Counted from the first letter of the stretch, positions 39,317 through 50,064 are shown. The stretch: DNA of 64,000 nt from Chondrus crispus (GCF_000350225.1 NW_005179137.1:47227-111226); one strand, 5' to 3'. Program-made: numbers and translations. The notes: generated by a model not told the origin, from the sequence alone.

Positions 39317-42300
39317 TCACATGCTTTGGGCAGCTTTGCACTCGGAAAGCCCAACCATGCCCACGAACTTTTCAAACAGCACGCCACCAAGTGGTTTGGT
39401 CAGCATATCGGCTGGCATTTCTGTTGTCGGACAATGGTACAATGTGACCAGTTTTCGCTGCACCGCATCTCGGACAAAATGATACGTAATATCAATGTGC
39501 TTGTTCCGACGATTTGTAGATTCGTTCTGAGTAAACGCAATCGTACCAGCGTTGTCACATCCAACGCGAATTGTTGGATCCGAATTCGCACCAAGTACAT
39601 CGGCATGGAAGCGTCGAAGCCACGCGGCCTCTTTGCATGCTTCACTGAGTGCGATGTATTCTGCCTCACAAGTAGACTTTGCAACTACTGTTTGTTTCCG
39701 GGAAGCCCAACTGATAGGCCCATCACAAAGCTTGAACACGTACCCACTCGTCGATTTTCGTGATTCAAGGCATCCACCCCAATCTGCGTCGCTATACCCA
39801 TGAAGTTCCGTACCAAGATCATCTTTACCAAACACTATTCCAAGATGCTGGGACCCACGCAAGTATCTCAAAACACGTTTCACACCTGACCAGTGCGACT
39901 CGTGAGGGTCGGCACAGTGTTGAGATAACTTTCCAATGGCAAACGCAATATCGGGGCGGGTCCCAACCATTAGGAACATTAGACATCCAATGGCCTGACG
40001 ATATGGTTCAAAGCATGGGTTGTCATCAGTGCCAGTTTCCGCAACTTGCATTGTGACATGTCGAGACTGTTCCATCGGAGTAACGCAAGGATTGCATGCC
40101 GACATTTTGAACCGTTTCAGTACTGCTTGGGCATACTTCGACTGTGTGACGGTCAGGACGTGTTTAGAACGTATACGGTCGATCTCTAGACCAATACAAG
40201 TCTTTGCCTCGCCAAGGTCTTTCATATCGAATCGTTTGTTGAGTTCATTTTTCATCCATAATATGGCCTCCAAGTCACTTCCAGCTAGCAGCAGATCGTC
40301 CACGTACAACGCGATAATCATGATGACATTGCCTTGACGTCGAATGTAAAGACATGGGTCGCTGCGTGTAGTGTTGAAACCAAGTTCAGTGATCAGAAAC
40401 TCATCGATCTTACTATGCCATTGGCGATGGGCTTGCTTAAGACCATAGATTGCTTTCAAAAGTTTACACACCGAATCAGGTTTGACTTTGTCGATGCATC
40501 CTTCAGGTTGCTCCATGTAGATTTCTTCGTGAAGGTCACCGTTGAGGAAGGCAGTCACCACGTCCATCTGATGCAGCTCAAGGTCAAAGTGCGCAACCAG
40601 TGCCAGCAGCAGACGGATAGTTGTGAACTTGATGACAGGGGCGAAAGTTTCAGTGTAATCGATGCCTTCTACTTGTTGAAAGCCTCGTGCCACAAGACGT
40701 CCCTTTGCAGTTTCGACCAATTTTCCGGACTCGTCAGGAAGTTGCTTCACTCCGAAAACCCACCTGGACGTCAGGACGTTTGATGCTTGAGATCTTGGAA
40801 CAAGTGTCCATGTTTTGTTTTTGTGTTGTGAAGCAAGTTCTTTGTCGATGCCCTTCTGCCAGAAGCGAGCTTTTGGAGAACCCATAGCTTGCTTGTACGA
40901 GTTTGGGATTTCCGTTATCACATGGGCGTGGCTAAGGAGTCCAGCAGTCACCAAAGCTGCTGCCCACCACGCCCCAGGGGTTTTGCGAATGCGAGTGGAC
41001 CGACGGAGATTAGTTGGCGGATCAATCGTTTCTTCCTCAACTACGTGTTGCTCAACTGTTTCGGTAGTTTCGTCCTCCCCTGCAGTTGGGGAGGAGTTGG
41101 AGGATTCATCAGAGTCTTGTTGTTCATCCGGCGATGATGCTTCTGATGCCACTGCATCATTTTCTGCAACTTCCTCATCGATGTTCAAGTTGATTGTGTC
41201 ATCATCAGTTGTAGCCTCCTCGTTTGTATCCATCGGTTCACCAGATTTGCCTCCCGTGGACTCGTCAAAAGTAACATCTCTGGATACGATCACTTTGTGC
41301 AAATCACCATCCCACAACTTGTAAGCTTTCGTATTTTCAGCATGCCCCAGAAACATTGCCTCCTTTGCACGGGCGTCAAGTTTCTGGATGTTGTGTTTTG
41401 GTAATGTATACCAACACTTTGAACCGAAAACACGCAAATGACCAACATTTGGCACAGATTTCATCCATAAGTGGTAGGGGGTCATCTTGGGGGGAATGGC
41501 ACCTGACGTGACTCGATTTCGAACGTACACTGCATTGGCAAGTGCTTCTGCCCAGAACCCCTTTGTAACTTTCTTGTGCGCTAGCATAGAGCGCACCAAG
41601 TTTACCAAAGTTCTGTTCAGTCGTTCGGCGACGCCATTTTGCTCCGGTGTGTACGCGGTCGTCATTTGATGCTGAGTACCATTTGCAATCAGAAAAGACT
41701 TAAACTCCGTGGACAGATACTCACCACCTCGATCGGTGCGAAGCACTTTGATCTTGCGACCAGTGTGAGTCTGAGCAAGTTGTGCAAACATTTTGTATCG
41801 TTCAAATGCTTCTGATTTATGGTGCATAGGGTACACTACTGACCAGTTTGAGTGATCATCTATGAAGGTAATGAAGTACTTGGCACCACCAATGGACTGC
41901 ACCTCTAAGGGGCCACAAACATCAGAGTGAACTAAGTCTAGACAGAAGTATGCTCGCCTCGAGGACCGCTCTTTTGGGATCATAGATCGAGTGGCTTTGC
42001 CGTAGACGCACGCAGAACATTTTTCAGAGATGCAATCATTGTCAGTATTGTTGATTTTGTTAGCCTCATTACCAAGTAGTTTGACTCCACTTACCACATT
42101 GTCACGAATCATCGAAGCAATACCTTGAGAATGCACATGTGCAAAGCGCTCATGCCACGTTTGCAGGGTGGCAGCATGTGCAGATCCGATGTCACTGACG
42201 ATGTCGACAACGTAAAGTTCTCCAACCAATGTCGCAGTCGCCACTACAGTTGAGCCTCGTCTGATCATGCATTTTCCATTTTCGAACCCAACTTTTAGTC

Positions 42301-43456
42301 CAAGTTCAGTCATTCGACTGACAGAGAGCAGAGAGAACGCAAAGTCCGGAACGTGCAATACATCCGTCAACTTGCACGGTTCGATGCGGCCATTCACATT
42401 TAACTTCAAGTGAACGTCACCACGGTCGGCAACCTTTGCACTAGCCTTGGTTCCCATCTGAACAGAGGCGGATTCAAGTGGCTCATACGTTGCAAACAAA
42501 GATCGGTCATTTGTAATATGAGCTGTACAAGCTGAATCTACGAGCCACGAAGGCAACATCTCCATATCGTTCGTGTGCGAAGCTTTCGACATCAGACATG
42601 TGAAGTCGACGCTGTTTACAACCATGTCGGGATCAGGTTTCTGTGTGACAAATGCAGATTGTTTCTGCTGAGACATACGCGGTTTATATCCGCTAGGAGG
42701 AGCCGGGCGACGCCCATTCAAATCCTTTCCCCAGCAGCGGGTTGCCGTATGGCCTGTATGACCGCAGTTCGTGCATTTGTAATCATTTATGTCCCGATTG
42801 TTCGGGGCACGATTAACCAGAGCCGATGTCTGTGAGGAGCTAGACTTCATGTTTGCTCGTTGCTCTTCCTGCAGCAGACGACTTTTCACAAAGTCCAAAC
42901 TGAATATCTTTTCCTCATTACCGAGAGCATCAAGTGCAACGATGAGAGCCTCGAAACGGGCAGGCAGACCGTTGAGCACTGCCATGGCCATCTCCTTGTC
43001 ATCGATGTTTACGCTCATTGACTTGAGGATGGCTGCCAGCTGCTTGACACGATTGATGTATGCAAGCACCTTTTCACCGGAAAGCATCTTCACAGTGTAG
43101 AACTCACGACGTGCAGCTAGTTTGTTCAGCAAAGTGTGCCTCTCAAACACGTTGACAATAGCTTCCCACATCTCATGAGCAGTATCAACATCACGTACAT
43201 GCTCAAGATGCTCATCTGATAGGGAGAGACCAATCAGTGCTTTAGCTTTACTGTCACCTCTGATCCACTTCTTACGCTCTTCCGCGCGTTCCTCACTTGG
43301 AACTCTTCCCTCAACGATGTATTGGTCAACATCACGTAGAGCAAGCAGAAGTTGTATTTTCTGCTTCCACACGTAGAAGTTGGAGTCCGTCAGTTTGTCG
43401 ATTCTGATGGATCCTCCTCCTCCTTGATCTTCCATTTTAGTGCAAATAAACTTCAA
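39317..43456 (-). CDS. gag-pol: Copia family A, copy A1, intact gag-pol polyprotein, 1379 aa
   Basis: Complete Ty1/copia polyprotein in one frame. Gag (about 1-260) has WKQKIQLLLALRDVDQYI and the knuckle CTNCGHTGHTATRC (228-241). The protease motif is WLVDSACTAHIT with D307-S308-A309, where family B has the usual DSG. Integrase has H435/H440 and C480/C483, then D512 (HSDVCGP), D575 (RTDRGGEY) and E611 (QNGVAERLNRT), giving the D-D-35-E spacing. An acidic linker spans about 735-815. RT has QMDVVTAFLNGDL and YVDD at 1051-1054, followed by RNase H with SDADWGG and STCEAEYIALSE. Residue 8 (MEDQGGGG) may be the true start. This is the only uninterrupted family-A polyprotein in the window and the best candidate for recent activity. 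Confidence 0.95.
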   Translation of the reverse strand: MKFICTKMEDQGGGGSIRIDKLTDSNFYVWKQKIQLLLALRDVDQYIVEGRVPSEERAEERKKWIRGDSKAKALIGLSLSDEHLEHVRDVDTAHEMWEAIVNVFERHTLLNKLAARREFYTVKMLSGEKVLAYINRVKQLAAILKSMSVNIDDKEMAMAVLNGLPARFEALIVALDALGNEEKIFSLDFVKSRLLQEEQRANMKSSSSQTSALVNRAPNNRDINDYKCTNCGHTGHTATRCWGKDLNGRRPAPPSGYKPRMSQQKQSAFVTQKPDPDMVVNSVDFTCLMSKASHTNDMEMLPSWLVDSACTAHITNDRSLFATYEPLESASVQMGTKASAKVADRGDVHLKLNVNGRIEPCKLTDVLHVPDFAFSLLSVSRMTELGLKVGFENGKCMIRRGSTVVATATLVGELYVVDIVSDIGSAHAATLQTWHERFAHVHSQGIASMIRDNVVSGVKLLGNEANKINNTDNDCISEKCSACVYGKATRSMIPKERSSRRAYFCLDLVHSDVCGPLEVQSIGGAKYFITFIDDHSNWSVVYPMHHKSEAFERYKMFAQLAQTHTGRKIKVLRTDRGGEYLSTEFKSFLIANGTQHQMTTAYTPEQNGVAERLNRTLVNLVRSMLAHKKVTKGFWAEALANAVYVRNRVTSGAIPPKMTPYHLWMKSVPNVGHLRVFGSKCWYTLPKHNIQKLDARAKEAMFLGHAENTKAYKLWDGDLHKVIVSRDVTFDESTGGKSGEPMDTNEEATTDDDTINLNIDEEVAENDAVASEASSPDEQQDSDESSNSSPTAGEDETTETVEQHVVEEETIDPPTNLRRSTRIRKTPGAWWAAALVTAGLLSHAHVITEIPNSYKQAMGSPKARFWQKGIDKELASQHKNKTWTLVPRSQASNVLTSRWVFGVKQLPDESGKLVETAKGRLVARGFQQVEGIDYTETFAPVIKFTTIRLLLALVAHFDLELHQMDVVTAFLNGDLHEEIYMEQPEGCIDKVKPDSVCKLLKAIYGLKQAHRQWHSKIDEFLITELGFNTTRSDPCLYIRRQGNVIMIIALYVDDLLLAGSDLEAILWMKNELNKRFDMKDLGEAKTCIGLEIDRIRSKHVLTVTQSKYAQAVLKRFKMSACNPCVTPMEQSRHVTMQVAETGTDDNPCFEPYRQAIGCLMFLMVGTRPDIAFAIGKLSQHCADPHESHWSGVKRVLRYLRGSQHLGIVFGKDDLGTELHGYSDADWGGCLESRKSTSGYVFKLCDGPISWASRKQTVVAKSTCEAEYIALSEACKEAAWLRRFHADVLGANSDPTIRVGCDNAGTIAFTQNESTNRRNKHIDITYHFVRDAVQRKLVTLYHCPTTEMPADMLTKPLGGVLFEKFVGMVGLSECKAAQSM

Positions 43457-43607
43457 GTATTCGAAAATCCGTTCGGGGATCCCAAGCCGTTAACCGATAG
43501 TCAACACAATGGCAAGCCCACCCGTCTAAGAAGTTCGATATGATTACTATGAAGTTGCACTAGGAGAAATTTGCGAACAGATATGTGAATTTATTTGGAT
43601 GAAATCC

Positions 43608-44150
43608 CTAACTATTCTGTTCACAAACTACCTTTAAGTGTGCGGCACCGTTCTCGTGGCACTTCAGGTGCCCGTGAGACTCAAAGACGCGATTGCAAGG
43701 GATACAACGCGGAGTCTCCTTAGCGTTGGCAACTTGAATGCGATGAGACCTGGACTGAATGTGGTCGTAAAAGGCCTTCGCACTATTGCCACTAACGCCG
43801 CACACTTTACAATACCGCTTATACCGCGGGCACACCTTACGATTCCTCTTGCGCTCACGCTTGAACTGCTTATCCGCGAGAACAGCCGCTTTCCGAGCAG
43901 AAAGTCGATGCGTAGTTCTCTTTATTGGTGCGGGAACAGAGCGCGGAATACGAGGAATCCTATATGGTGCGCAACTCGAGGACGGACCCGGAAGCGCGAG
44001 CCGAGGTGAAGGTTGATCCTCAGGCTCAAGCACCTCAACGGATACGACCTCCGATGTCCGAACCGTTCGACCGGTAACAAGCTTCCCAGGCGCAGAGCGC
44101 ACCGGTACTAATTCCAGATCTAACACAACCCCGTAAAAACAGGTATTCAC
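43608..44150 (-). CDS. Accessory double zinc-finger protein of copia family A (copy 1), 180 aa
   Basis: Located between primer-binding site and gag, same strand as gag-pol. After a Pro/Ser-rich N-terminus and a basic stretch (KQFKRERKRNRKV) come two fingers of identical spacing, CX2CX12HX5H: CKVCGVSGNSAKAF...H...H and CIPCNRVFESHG...H...H (residues about 117-175). That spacing is typical of the U1/JAZ/ZFR class, which often binds double-stranded or structured RNA. I know of no such protein as a standard copia component, so it is probably a captured gene. It is present in three copies here (also 53546-54088 and 60541-61083). It might bind the element RNA; that is inference. It ends about 150 bp before gag. 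Confidence 0.8.
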   Translation of the reverse strand: MNTCFYGVVLDLELVPVRSAPGKLVTGRTVRTSEVVSVEVLEPEDQPSPRLALPGPSSSCAPYRIPRIPRSVPAPIKRTTHRLSARKAAVLADKQFKRERKRNRKVCPRYKRYCKVCGVSGNSAKAFYDHIQSRSHRIQVANAKETPRCIPCNRVFESHGHLKCHENGAAHLKVVCEQNS

Positions 44151-44279
44151 AATAAGGAATATGAAGATAATCGTCAGTAACAGATTTTGGAATTATTGCT
44201 CTTAAGAACCACCAAAACGTGCAAAGACAATCACTTAGATGTGTAGGAAATGGAAAGAAACTCAAAACTTACTTTGCAT

Positions 44280-44640
44280 GAGAGAACGAAGAAAAACCAA
44301 ATGCGAGATTGACGACGACGGCGGTAGCGGGAGCGAAAACGAAGACGAAGACCAAAGACAGAGACAGCAGCAAGAACCACAGCAAGAACAAAAGCCAAAC
44401 CAAGAACGAAGACAACGAAGACAGCGGGGGCGATGACCAAAACCAATTCACACAAGAGAGCAAGAACGACAGCAGCAGCGAAAACCAAAACCAAGAACGA
44501 CGGCAAGAACGAGAGCGACAACGACAGCGAGAAGACCAGCGGAAAGAACGACGAGAAACGGCAGCGAAAACGACAGCGACAACGACGGCAGAAACAACGG
44601 AACGAGAACGACAGACTCATGCAGTGAAACGACAGCGAGG
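44280..44640 (-). repeat. Low-complexity leader tract of A1 (pyrimidine/GTCGTT-rich on the coding strand)
   Basis: On the minus strand this is almost free of A and built from imperfect CTGTCGTT/GTTCTTG units. It follows the primer-binding site immediately. A 129-codon hydrophobic frame (44620-44231) exists on the minus strand, but it is the direct product of the low-complexity sequence and is not called as a gene. A similar tract occurs in the family-B leader (32695-32900). Confidence 0.7.
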
Positions 44641-44642
44641 GG

Positions 44643-44656
44643 CTGGGCCCATAACC
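44643..44656 (-). other. Primer-binding site of A1 (initiator tRNA-Met, internal)
   Basis: GGTTATGGGCCCAG on the minus strand, abutting the LTR2 end at 44657. Same site as in B2 and at 54581-54594 and 61576-61589. Confidence 0.75.
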
Positions 44657-45920
44657 TAATAGTAGGTTCGGAGGGGCAAGGGAAAGAAGGAAGGCAGGTT
44701 GATGTGTGTGAGTGAAGGAGTTGGTACCGAGGTTTACTTTGAAGCCGTTTTCCTGCGATACTTATACACTTCGAGTGCTACACTATCGCTCTACTCCGAC
44801 TCCCAGTAAACCATACTCTACTATGCGCGACCAAGCGCGGTCCTCTTGTGGCCCGACCATACTGTTCGATTTCCACCTTACGAATCGATTCGTAACTATT
44901 AGCTCACAACTATTTCTACACATTCCAAATGACTGTAAACCATGGCCCTATGCATGCAACTGTTTCACACCTTACTAATCTGCATCCAGTCATGCCAGAC
45001 TTCATTGTTGTGCAACGAACAACTTGGCACTTGTCTATTTCCAACAACGCAAACGTCTTTCATATCACAATCGCCATACGTATCCTTGTTTCTCACCTTA
45101 CTAATTTCGCCAAGCACTGTCAGATAATTATGGCAAGTTATAACAATGTGCATCCAGACTTTCTACACAACTCACATGAGAATACATGTAAATCACACGA
45201 GTACTGTCATGAACTTGCATCCAACGGCGCACCATGACGAGAGCACAGTGCAACGGCGCATGCTCACGCAAGACTCGCATACAGCGTGACGCGTACACAG
45301 AATAATCGCACAACTGTATTCCTCTCGCCACAAGTACTTGTTGTACTTTTGATTCACATGTACTGTACTCGGACACGCGCAGGATCGCAAACAGTCTGAC
45401 ACTGTAAAACTGTAAACCCTCATGTGCATACACCTGGATGCGTGTACATGTGTACGTACACGAATCCACCTGGCGACGTGTACATGTGTACACGGGATAC
45501 ATGTGTCCCGCCCGGGGGCCTCATGCAATTACCCATTACAACCATGGCAAACCACTTGAAACCCCCAAAACAACGTAATTATGGCATATACAGGCCATTT
45601 AAAGTACATCACAAGGCCAATGACGCACACGTGGACAACACTCGACCAATAGATTTGCAGCATTAGACCTGAGGGCCAATAGAATTGCAGTATTTCCTGT
45701 GTAGTCTATAGTGCTACGGGCCAAGGTTCCACTTGGCAAAACTATGCAAATTTGCATGACCCTCCGAGAAGCCACTTTCGTCCCCGGAACCCCAAAATCT
45801 GGGATTTTACACGTGTCATGTCGTGATATGGGTAAGAGTGCCCGGACCGTGCAGTCATGTACACGTGGCACTCCATTTTGACCTTTTCAGATAACAGCAT
45901 GTGGTCGCACATTTTCAATA
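44657..45920 (-). repeat. LTR2, 5' LTR of A1, lying at the CTCAC site of an LTR1
   Basis: TAATAG...CAATA, 1,264 bp. Left side joins A1 internal sequence; right side is followed by CTCAC (45921-45925) and the rest of an LTR1. A1 therefore has LTR2 at its 5' end but LTR1 at its 3' end, which ordinary retrotransposition does not produce. Confidence 0.93.
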
Positions 45921-47013
45921 CTCACCATATGCACGACCAAGCGCGGTCCTCTTCTGGCCCGTCCACACTGTTCTATTTCCACCTTACGAATTGACTATTG
46001 ACTATCAGTGCACAACAGTTTCTACACATTTCGAGTGACTGTAAACCATGGCCCTATGCATGCAATCGTTTCACACCTTACTAATCTGCATCCAGACATG
46101 ACAGAATATATTCTTGCACAATGAACAACTTGGCATCTCTCTATTTCCAACAGCGCAAAGTCCTGTCTTATCTCAGTCCCCATACATGCCCTTGTTTCGT
46201 ACCTTACTAATTTCGGTACACACTGCCAGACAACTATCATGGATAGCAACAATGTGCATCCAGACTTTCTACACATCTCACGTGATATCCGATGTGAATC
46301 ACACGAGTACTGTCATCAACTTGCATCCAACGGCGCACCATAACGAGAGCACAGTACAACGTGGCATGCTGACGAGAGTGTAGTACACCGGCGCATGCTG
46401 ATGCAAGGGTCGCATACAGCGTGACGCGTACACTGAATACTCACGTAAGTACATGTCTCTTGCGAGAAATACTTGTTGTACTTTTAATTCACATGTACTG
46501 TGCTCGGACACGCGCCGGACCGTATGTAGGCGACGTGTACAAGTGTACGTACACGCAGCAACCTGGCGATGTGTACATGTGTACACCGCACACAAGTGTC
46601 CAGCGCCAAGGCCACACGTAATTACCCATTACAACCATGGTGAACAACTTGAAACCCCCAAAATGATGTAATTAAAACGTATACCGCTCATTCAAGATAT
46701 ATCACCAGCATGACTGCATATAAGTGGACAATAACAGACCAATAGAATTGCAGCATTCGAACCGACACGCAATAGATTTGCAGTATTGCCTGTGTAGCCC
46801 TATAACGGTTCGGGCCAAATGCAAATTTTCGGCATTTATGCAAATTTGCATAACCCTCCAAAAGTCCACTTTCGTCCCCAGAACCCCAAAATCTGAGACT
46901 TTACACGTGTCATGTGGTGATATGGGGTGAGGGTCCGGACCGTCGAGTCATGTACACGTGTCACTCGATTTTGCACTTTCCAGATAACAGCATGTGGTCG
47001 CACATTTTCAATA
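45921..47013 (-). repeat. LTR1, partial (from CTCAC site to its 5' end), 3' LTR of copy A2
   Basis: Matches 38213-39305 closely. The terminal 163 bp of LTR1 normally found left of the CTCAC site is missing and is replaced by the A1 unit. Confidence 0.9.
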
Positions 47014-47243
47014 CCTCCCCTCGATCACATGCTTTGGGCAGCTTTGCACTCGGAAAGCCCAACCATGCCCACGAACTTTTCAAACAGCACGCCACCAAGT
47101 GGTTTGGTCAGCATATCGGCTGGCATTTCTGTTGTCGGACAATGGTACAATGTGACCAGTTTTCGCTGCACCGCATCTCGGACAAAATGATACGTAATAT
47201 CAATGTGCTTGTTCCGACGATTTGTAGATTCGTTCTGAGTAAA

Positions 47244-48507
47244 TAATAGTAGGTTCGGAGGGGCAAGGGAAAGAAGGAAGGCAGGTTGATGTGTGTGAGT
47301 GAAGGAGTTGGTACCGAGGTTTACTTTGAAGCCGTTTTCCTGCGATACTTATACACTTCGAGTGCTACACTATCGCTCTACTCCGACTCCCAGTAAACCA
47401 TACTCTACTATGCGCGACCAAGCGCGGTCCTCTTGTGGCCCGACCATACTGTTCGATTTCCACCTTACGAATCGATTCGTAACTATTAGCTCACAACTAT
47501 TTCTACACATTCCAAATGACTGTAAACCATGGCCCTATGCATGCAACTGTTTCACACCTTACTAATCTGCATCCAGTCATGCCAGACTTCATTGTTGTGC
47601 AACGAACAACTTGGCACTTGTCTATTTCCAACAACGCAAACGTCTTTCATATCACAATCGCCATACGTATCCTTGTTTCTCACCTTACTAATTTCGCCAA
47701 GCACTGTCAGATAATTATGGCAAGTTATAACAATGTGCATCCAGACTTTCTACACAACTCACATGAGAATACATGTAAATCACACGAGTACTGTCATGAA
47801 CTTGCATCCAACGGCGCACCATGACGAGAGCACAGTGCAACGGCGCGTGCTCACGCAAGACTCGCATACAGCGTGACGCGTACACAGAATAATCGCACAA
47901 CTGTATTCCTCCCGCGAGAAGCACTTGTTGTACTTTTGATTCACATGTACTGTACTCGGACACGCGCAGGATCGCAAACAGTCTGACACTGTAAAACTGT
48001 AAACCCTCATGTGCATACACCTGGATGCGTGTACATGTGTACGTACACGAATCCACCTGGCGACGTGTACATGTGTACACGGGATACATGTGTCCCGCCC
48101 GGGGGCCCCATGCAATTACCCATTACAACCATGGCAAACCACTTGAAACCCCCAAAACAACGTAATTATGGCATATACAGGCCATTTAAAGTACATCACA
48201 AGGCCAATGACGCACACGTGGACAACACTCGACCAATAGATTTGCAGCATTAGACCTGAGGGCCAATAGAATTGCAGTATTTCCTGTGTAGTCTATAGTG
48301 CTACGGGCCAAGGTTCCACTTGGCAAAACTATGCAAATTTGCATGACCCTCCGAGAGGCCACTTTCGTCCCCGGAACCCCAAAATCTGGGATTTTACACG
48401 TGTCATGTCGTGATATGCGTAAGAGCGCCCGGACCGTGCAGTCATGTACACGTGTCACTCGATTTTGACCTTTTCAGATAACAGCATGTGGTCGCACATT
48501 TTCAATA
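47244..48507 (-). repeat. Solo LTR2 in copy A2, GTAAA duplication
   Basis: TAATAG...CAATA, 1,264 bp, flanked by GTAAA at 47239-47243 and 48508-48512. The identical insertion site (GTAAA in the RNase H region) is seen again at 55859, where the LTR2 is the 5' LTR of copy A3. Confidence 0.95.
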
Positions 48508-48883
48508 GTAAACGCAATCGTACCAGCGTTGTCACATCCAACGCGAATTGTTGGATCCGAATTCGCACCAAGTACATCGGCATGGAAGCGTCGAAGCCAC
48601 GCGGCCTCTTTGCATGCTTCACTGAGTGCGATGTATTCTGCCTCACAAGTAGACTTTGCAACTACTGTTTGCGATTTTGACCTTTTCAGATAACAGCATG
48701 TGGTCGCACATTTTCAATAGTAAACGCAATCGTACCAGCGTTGTCACATCCAACGCGAATTGTTGGATCCGAATTCGCACCAAGTACATCGGCATGGAAG
48801 CGTCGAAGCCACGCGGCCTCTTTGCATGCTTCACTGAGTGCGATGTATTCTGCCTCACAAGTAGATTTTGCAACTACTGTTTG
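48460..48883. repeat. 212-bp tandem duplication across an LTR2/A2 junction
   Basis: 48460-48671 and 48672-48883 are the same 212-bp sequence with one observed difference (AGTAGACTTTG versus AGTAGATTTTG). Each contains the LTR2 end CAATA, the junction GTAAA and the start of the A2 RNase H sequence. Confidence 0.95.
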
Positions 48884-49325
48884 TTTCCGGGAAGCCCAAC
48901 TGATAGGCCCATCACAAAGCTTGAACACGTACCCACTCGTCGATTTTCGTGATTCAAGGCATCCACCCCAATCTGCGTCGCTATACCCATGAAGTTCCGT
49001 ACCAAGATCATCTTTACCAAACACTATTCCAAGATGCTGGGACCCACGCAAGTATCTCAAAACACGTTTCACACCTGTCCAATGCGAATTGTGAGGGTCG
49101 GCACAGTGTTGAGATAACTTTCCAATGGCAAACGCAATATCGGGGCGGGTCCCAACCATTAGGAACATTAGACATCCAATGGCCTGACGATATGGTTCAA
49201 AGCATGGGTTGTCATCAGTGCCAGTTTCCGCAACTTGCATTGTGACATGTCGAGACTGTTCCATCGGAGTAACGCAAGGATTGCATGCCGACATTTTGAA
49301 CCGTTTCAGTACTGCTTGGGCATAC

Positions 49326-50064
49326 TATAGAAAGGTCAGCGGGGCAGAGGGAAGAAGGATGGTTGAAGGTTGCTGGTGGTTGACGGGAAAAGAAGTTGAT
49401 GCCATTTTACTCTTGGTCGCCAACTATTGGCGCTACTTATACTCTTCGAACTACATACAATACGAGCCATTAGGGCTGGTCACGTGACTCTCCTTCTTGC
49501 ACTGGTTGATAATCAAGTGACTCTCCCTGTTGCACTCTCGGTTGATAATCAAGTGACTCTCCTATTTCCACTCTCGGTTGATAATCAAATGACTCTCCTT
49601 CTTGCACTCTCGGTTGATAATCAAGTGACTCTCCTACTTCCACTCTCCGTTGATAATCAAATGACTCTCCTTCTTGCACTCTCTCTTGCTAATAATTTGG
49701 GACCGTTTGAGAGTCAATAATATCTGAATGTACTGTACTGTAGATTACAGATTTTACACTACGATTAATAACCACTGTGGCACATACGTCATACGTATCA
49801 CACACGTGTCAAATCGAGAAAAATGAAACATGTTCAGAATGTACTGTAGAGTGCCACGAGGTACATAACTTACACGTGTCAACACCAAAATTGAAACATG
49901 CTCGGAAATGATAGGAAAGTGCAACCGTGTACAAATATGACACGTGTCCACCTTGAAGACCAAACATCCTGAGAATGCTCTTGCAAGCATTTTAGGTTTC
50001 GTCGACGTACACGTGTATTATCTGTCAGGCTTGGAGCTTAGCATGTGGTCGAAGATTTCCAACA
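49326..50064 (-). repeat. Family B LTR, diverged copy 3 (3' LTR of B3), 739 bp
   Basis: On the minus strand it starts TGTTGGAAATCTTCGACCAC after a polypurine tract and ends near GACCTTTCTATA, inserted in A2 after CATAC. It has the ACACGTG sites and a TATA-like sequence of the family but differs strongly in the middle, where a 36-bp minisatellite has expanded. Confidence 0.82.
49505..49690. repeat. 36-bp minisatellite within LTR_B copy 3
   Basis: GTTGATAATCAAGTGACTCTCC units start at 49505, 49541, 49577, 49613 and 49649, exactly 36 bp apart, with flanking partial units. Alternate units carry CTTGCACTC or TTTCCACTC, giving a 72-bp higher-order pattern. The period is a multiple of three, so one minus-strand frame stays open (GESLDYQPRV repeats), but the location inside an LTR argues against a gene. 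Confidence 0.9.

Larger units (their letters stand above)
47014..49325 (-). pseudogene. Copia family A, copy A2, RNase H end only, interrupted twice
   Basis: The 3' end of the family-A frame is present at 47014-47243 and, after a solo LTR2, from 48508 to 49325, where it is cut by a family-B LTR. Readable parts include GYSDADWGG, STSGYVFKL, STCEAEYIALSE and GCDNAGTIAF. A 212-bp tandem duplication (48460-48883) further disrupts it. The rest of A2 is not found before the assembly gap. Confidence 0.9.

Noticed and set aside
44231..44620. Hydrophobic 129-codon minus-strand frame (also at 54169-54558 and 61164-61553)
   Set aside because: It is the translation of the low-complexity leader tract. 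Several frames are open there for the same reason, and no start or domain stands out.
49505..49690. CRISPR-like regular spacing of 36 bp
   Set aside because: Units are contiguous with no unique spacers, and the locus is inside a retrotransposon LTR in a eukaryote.
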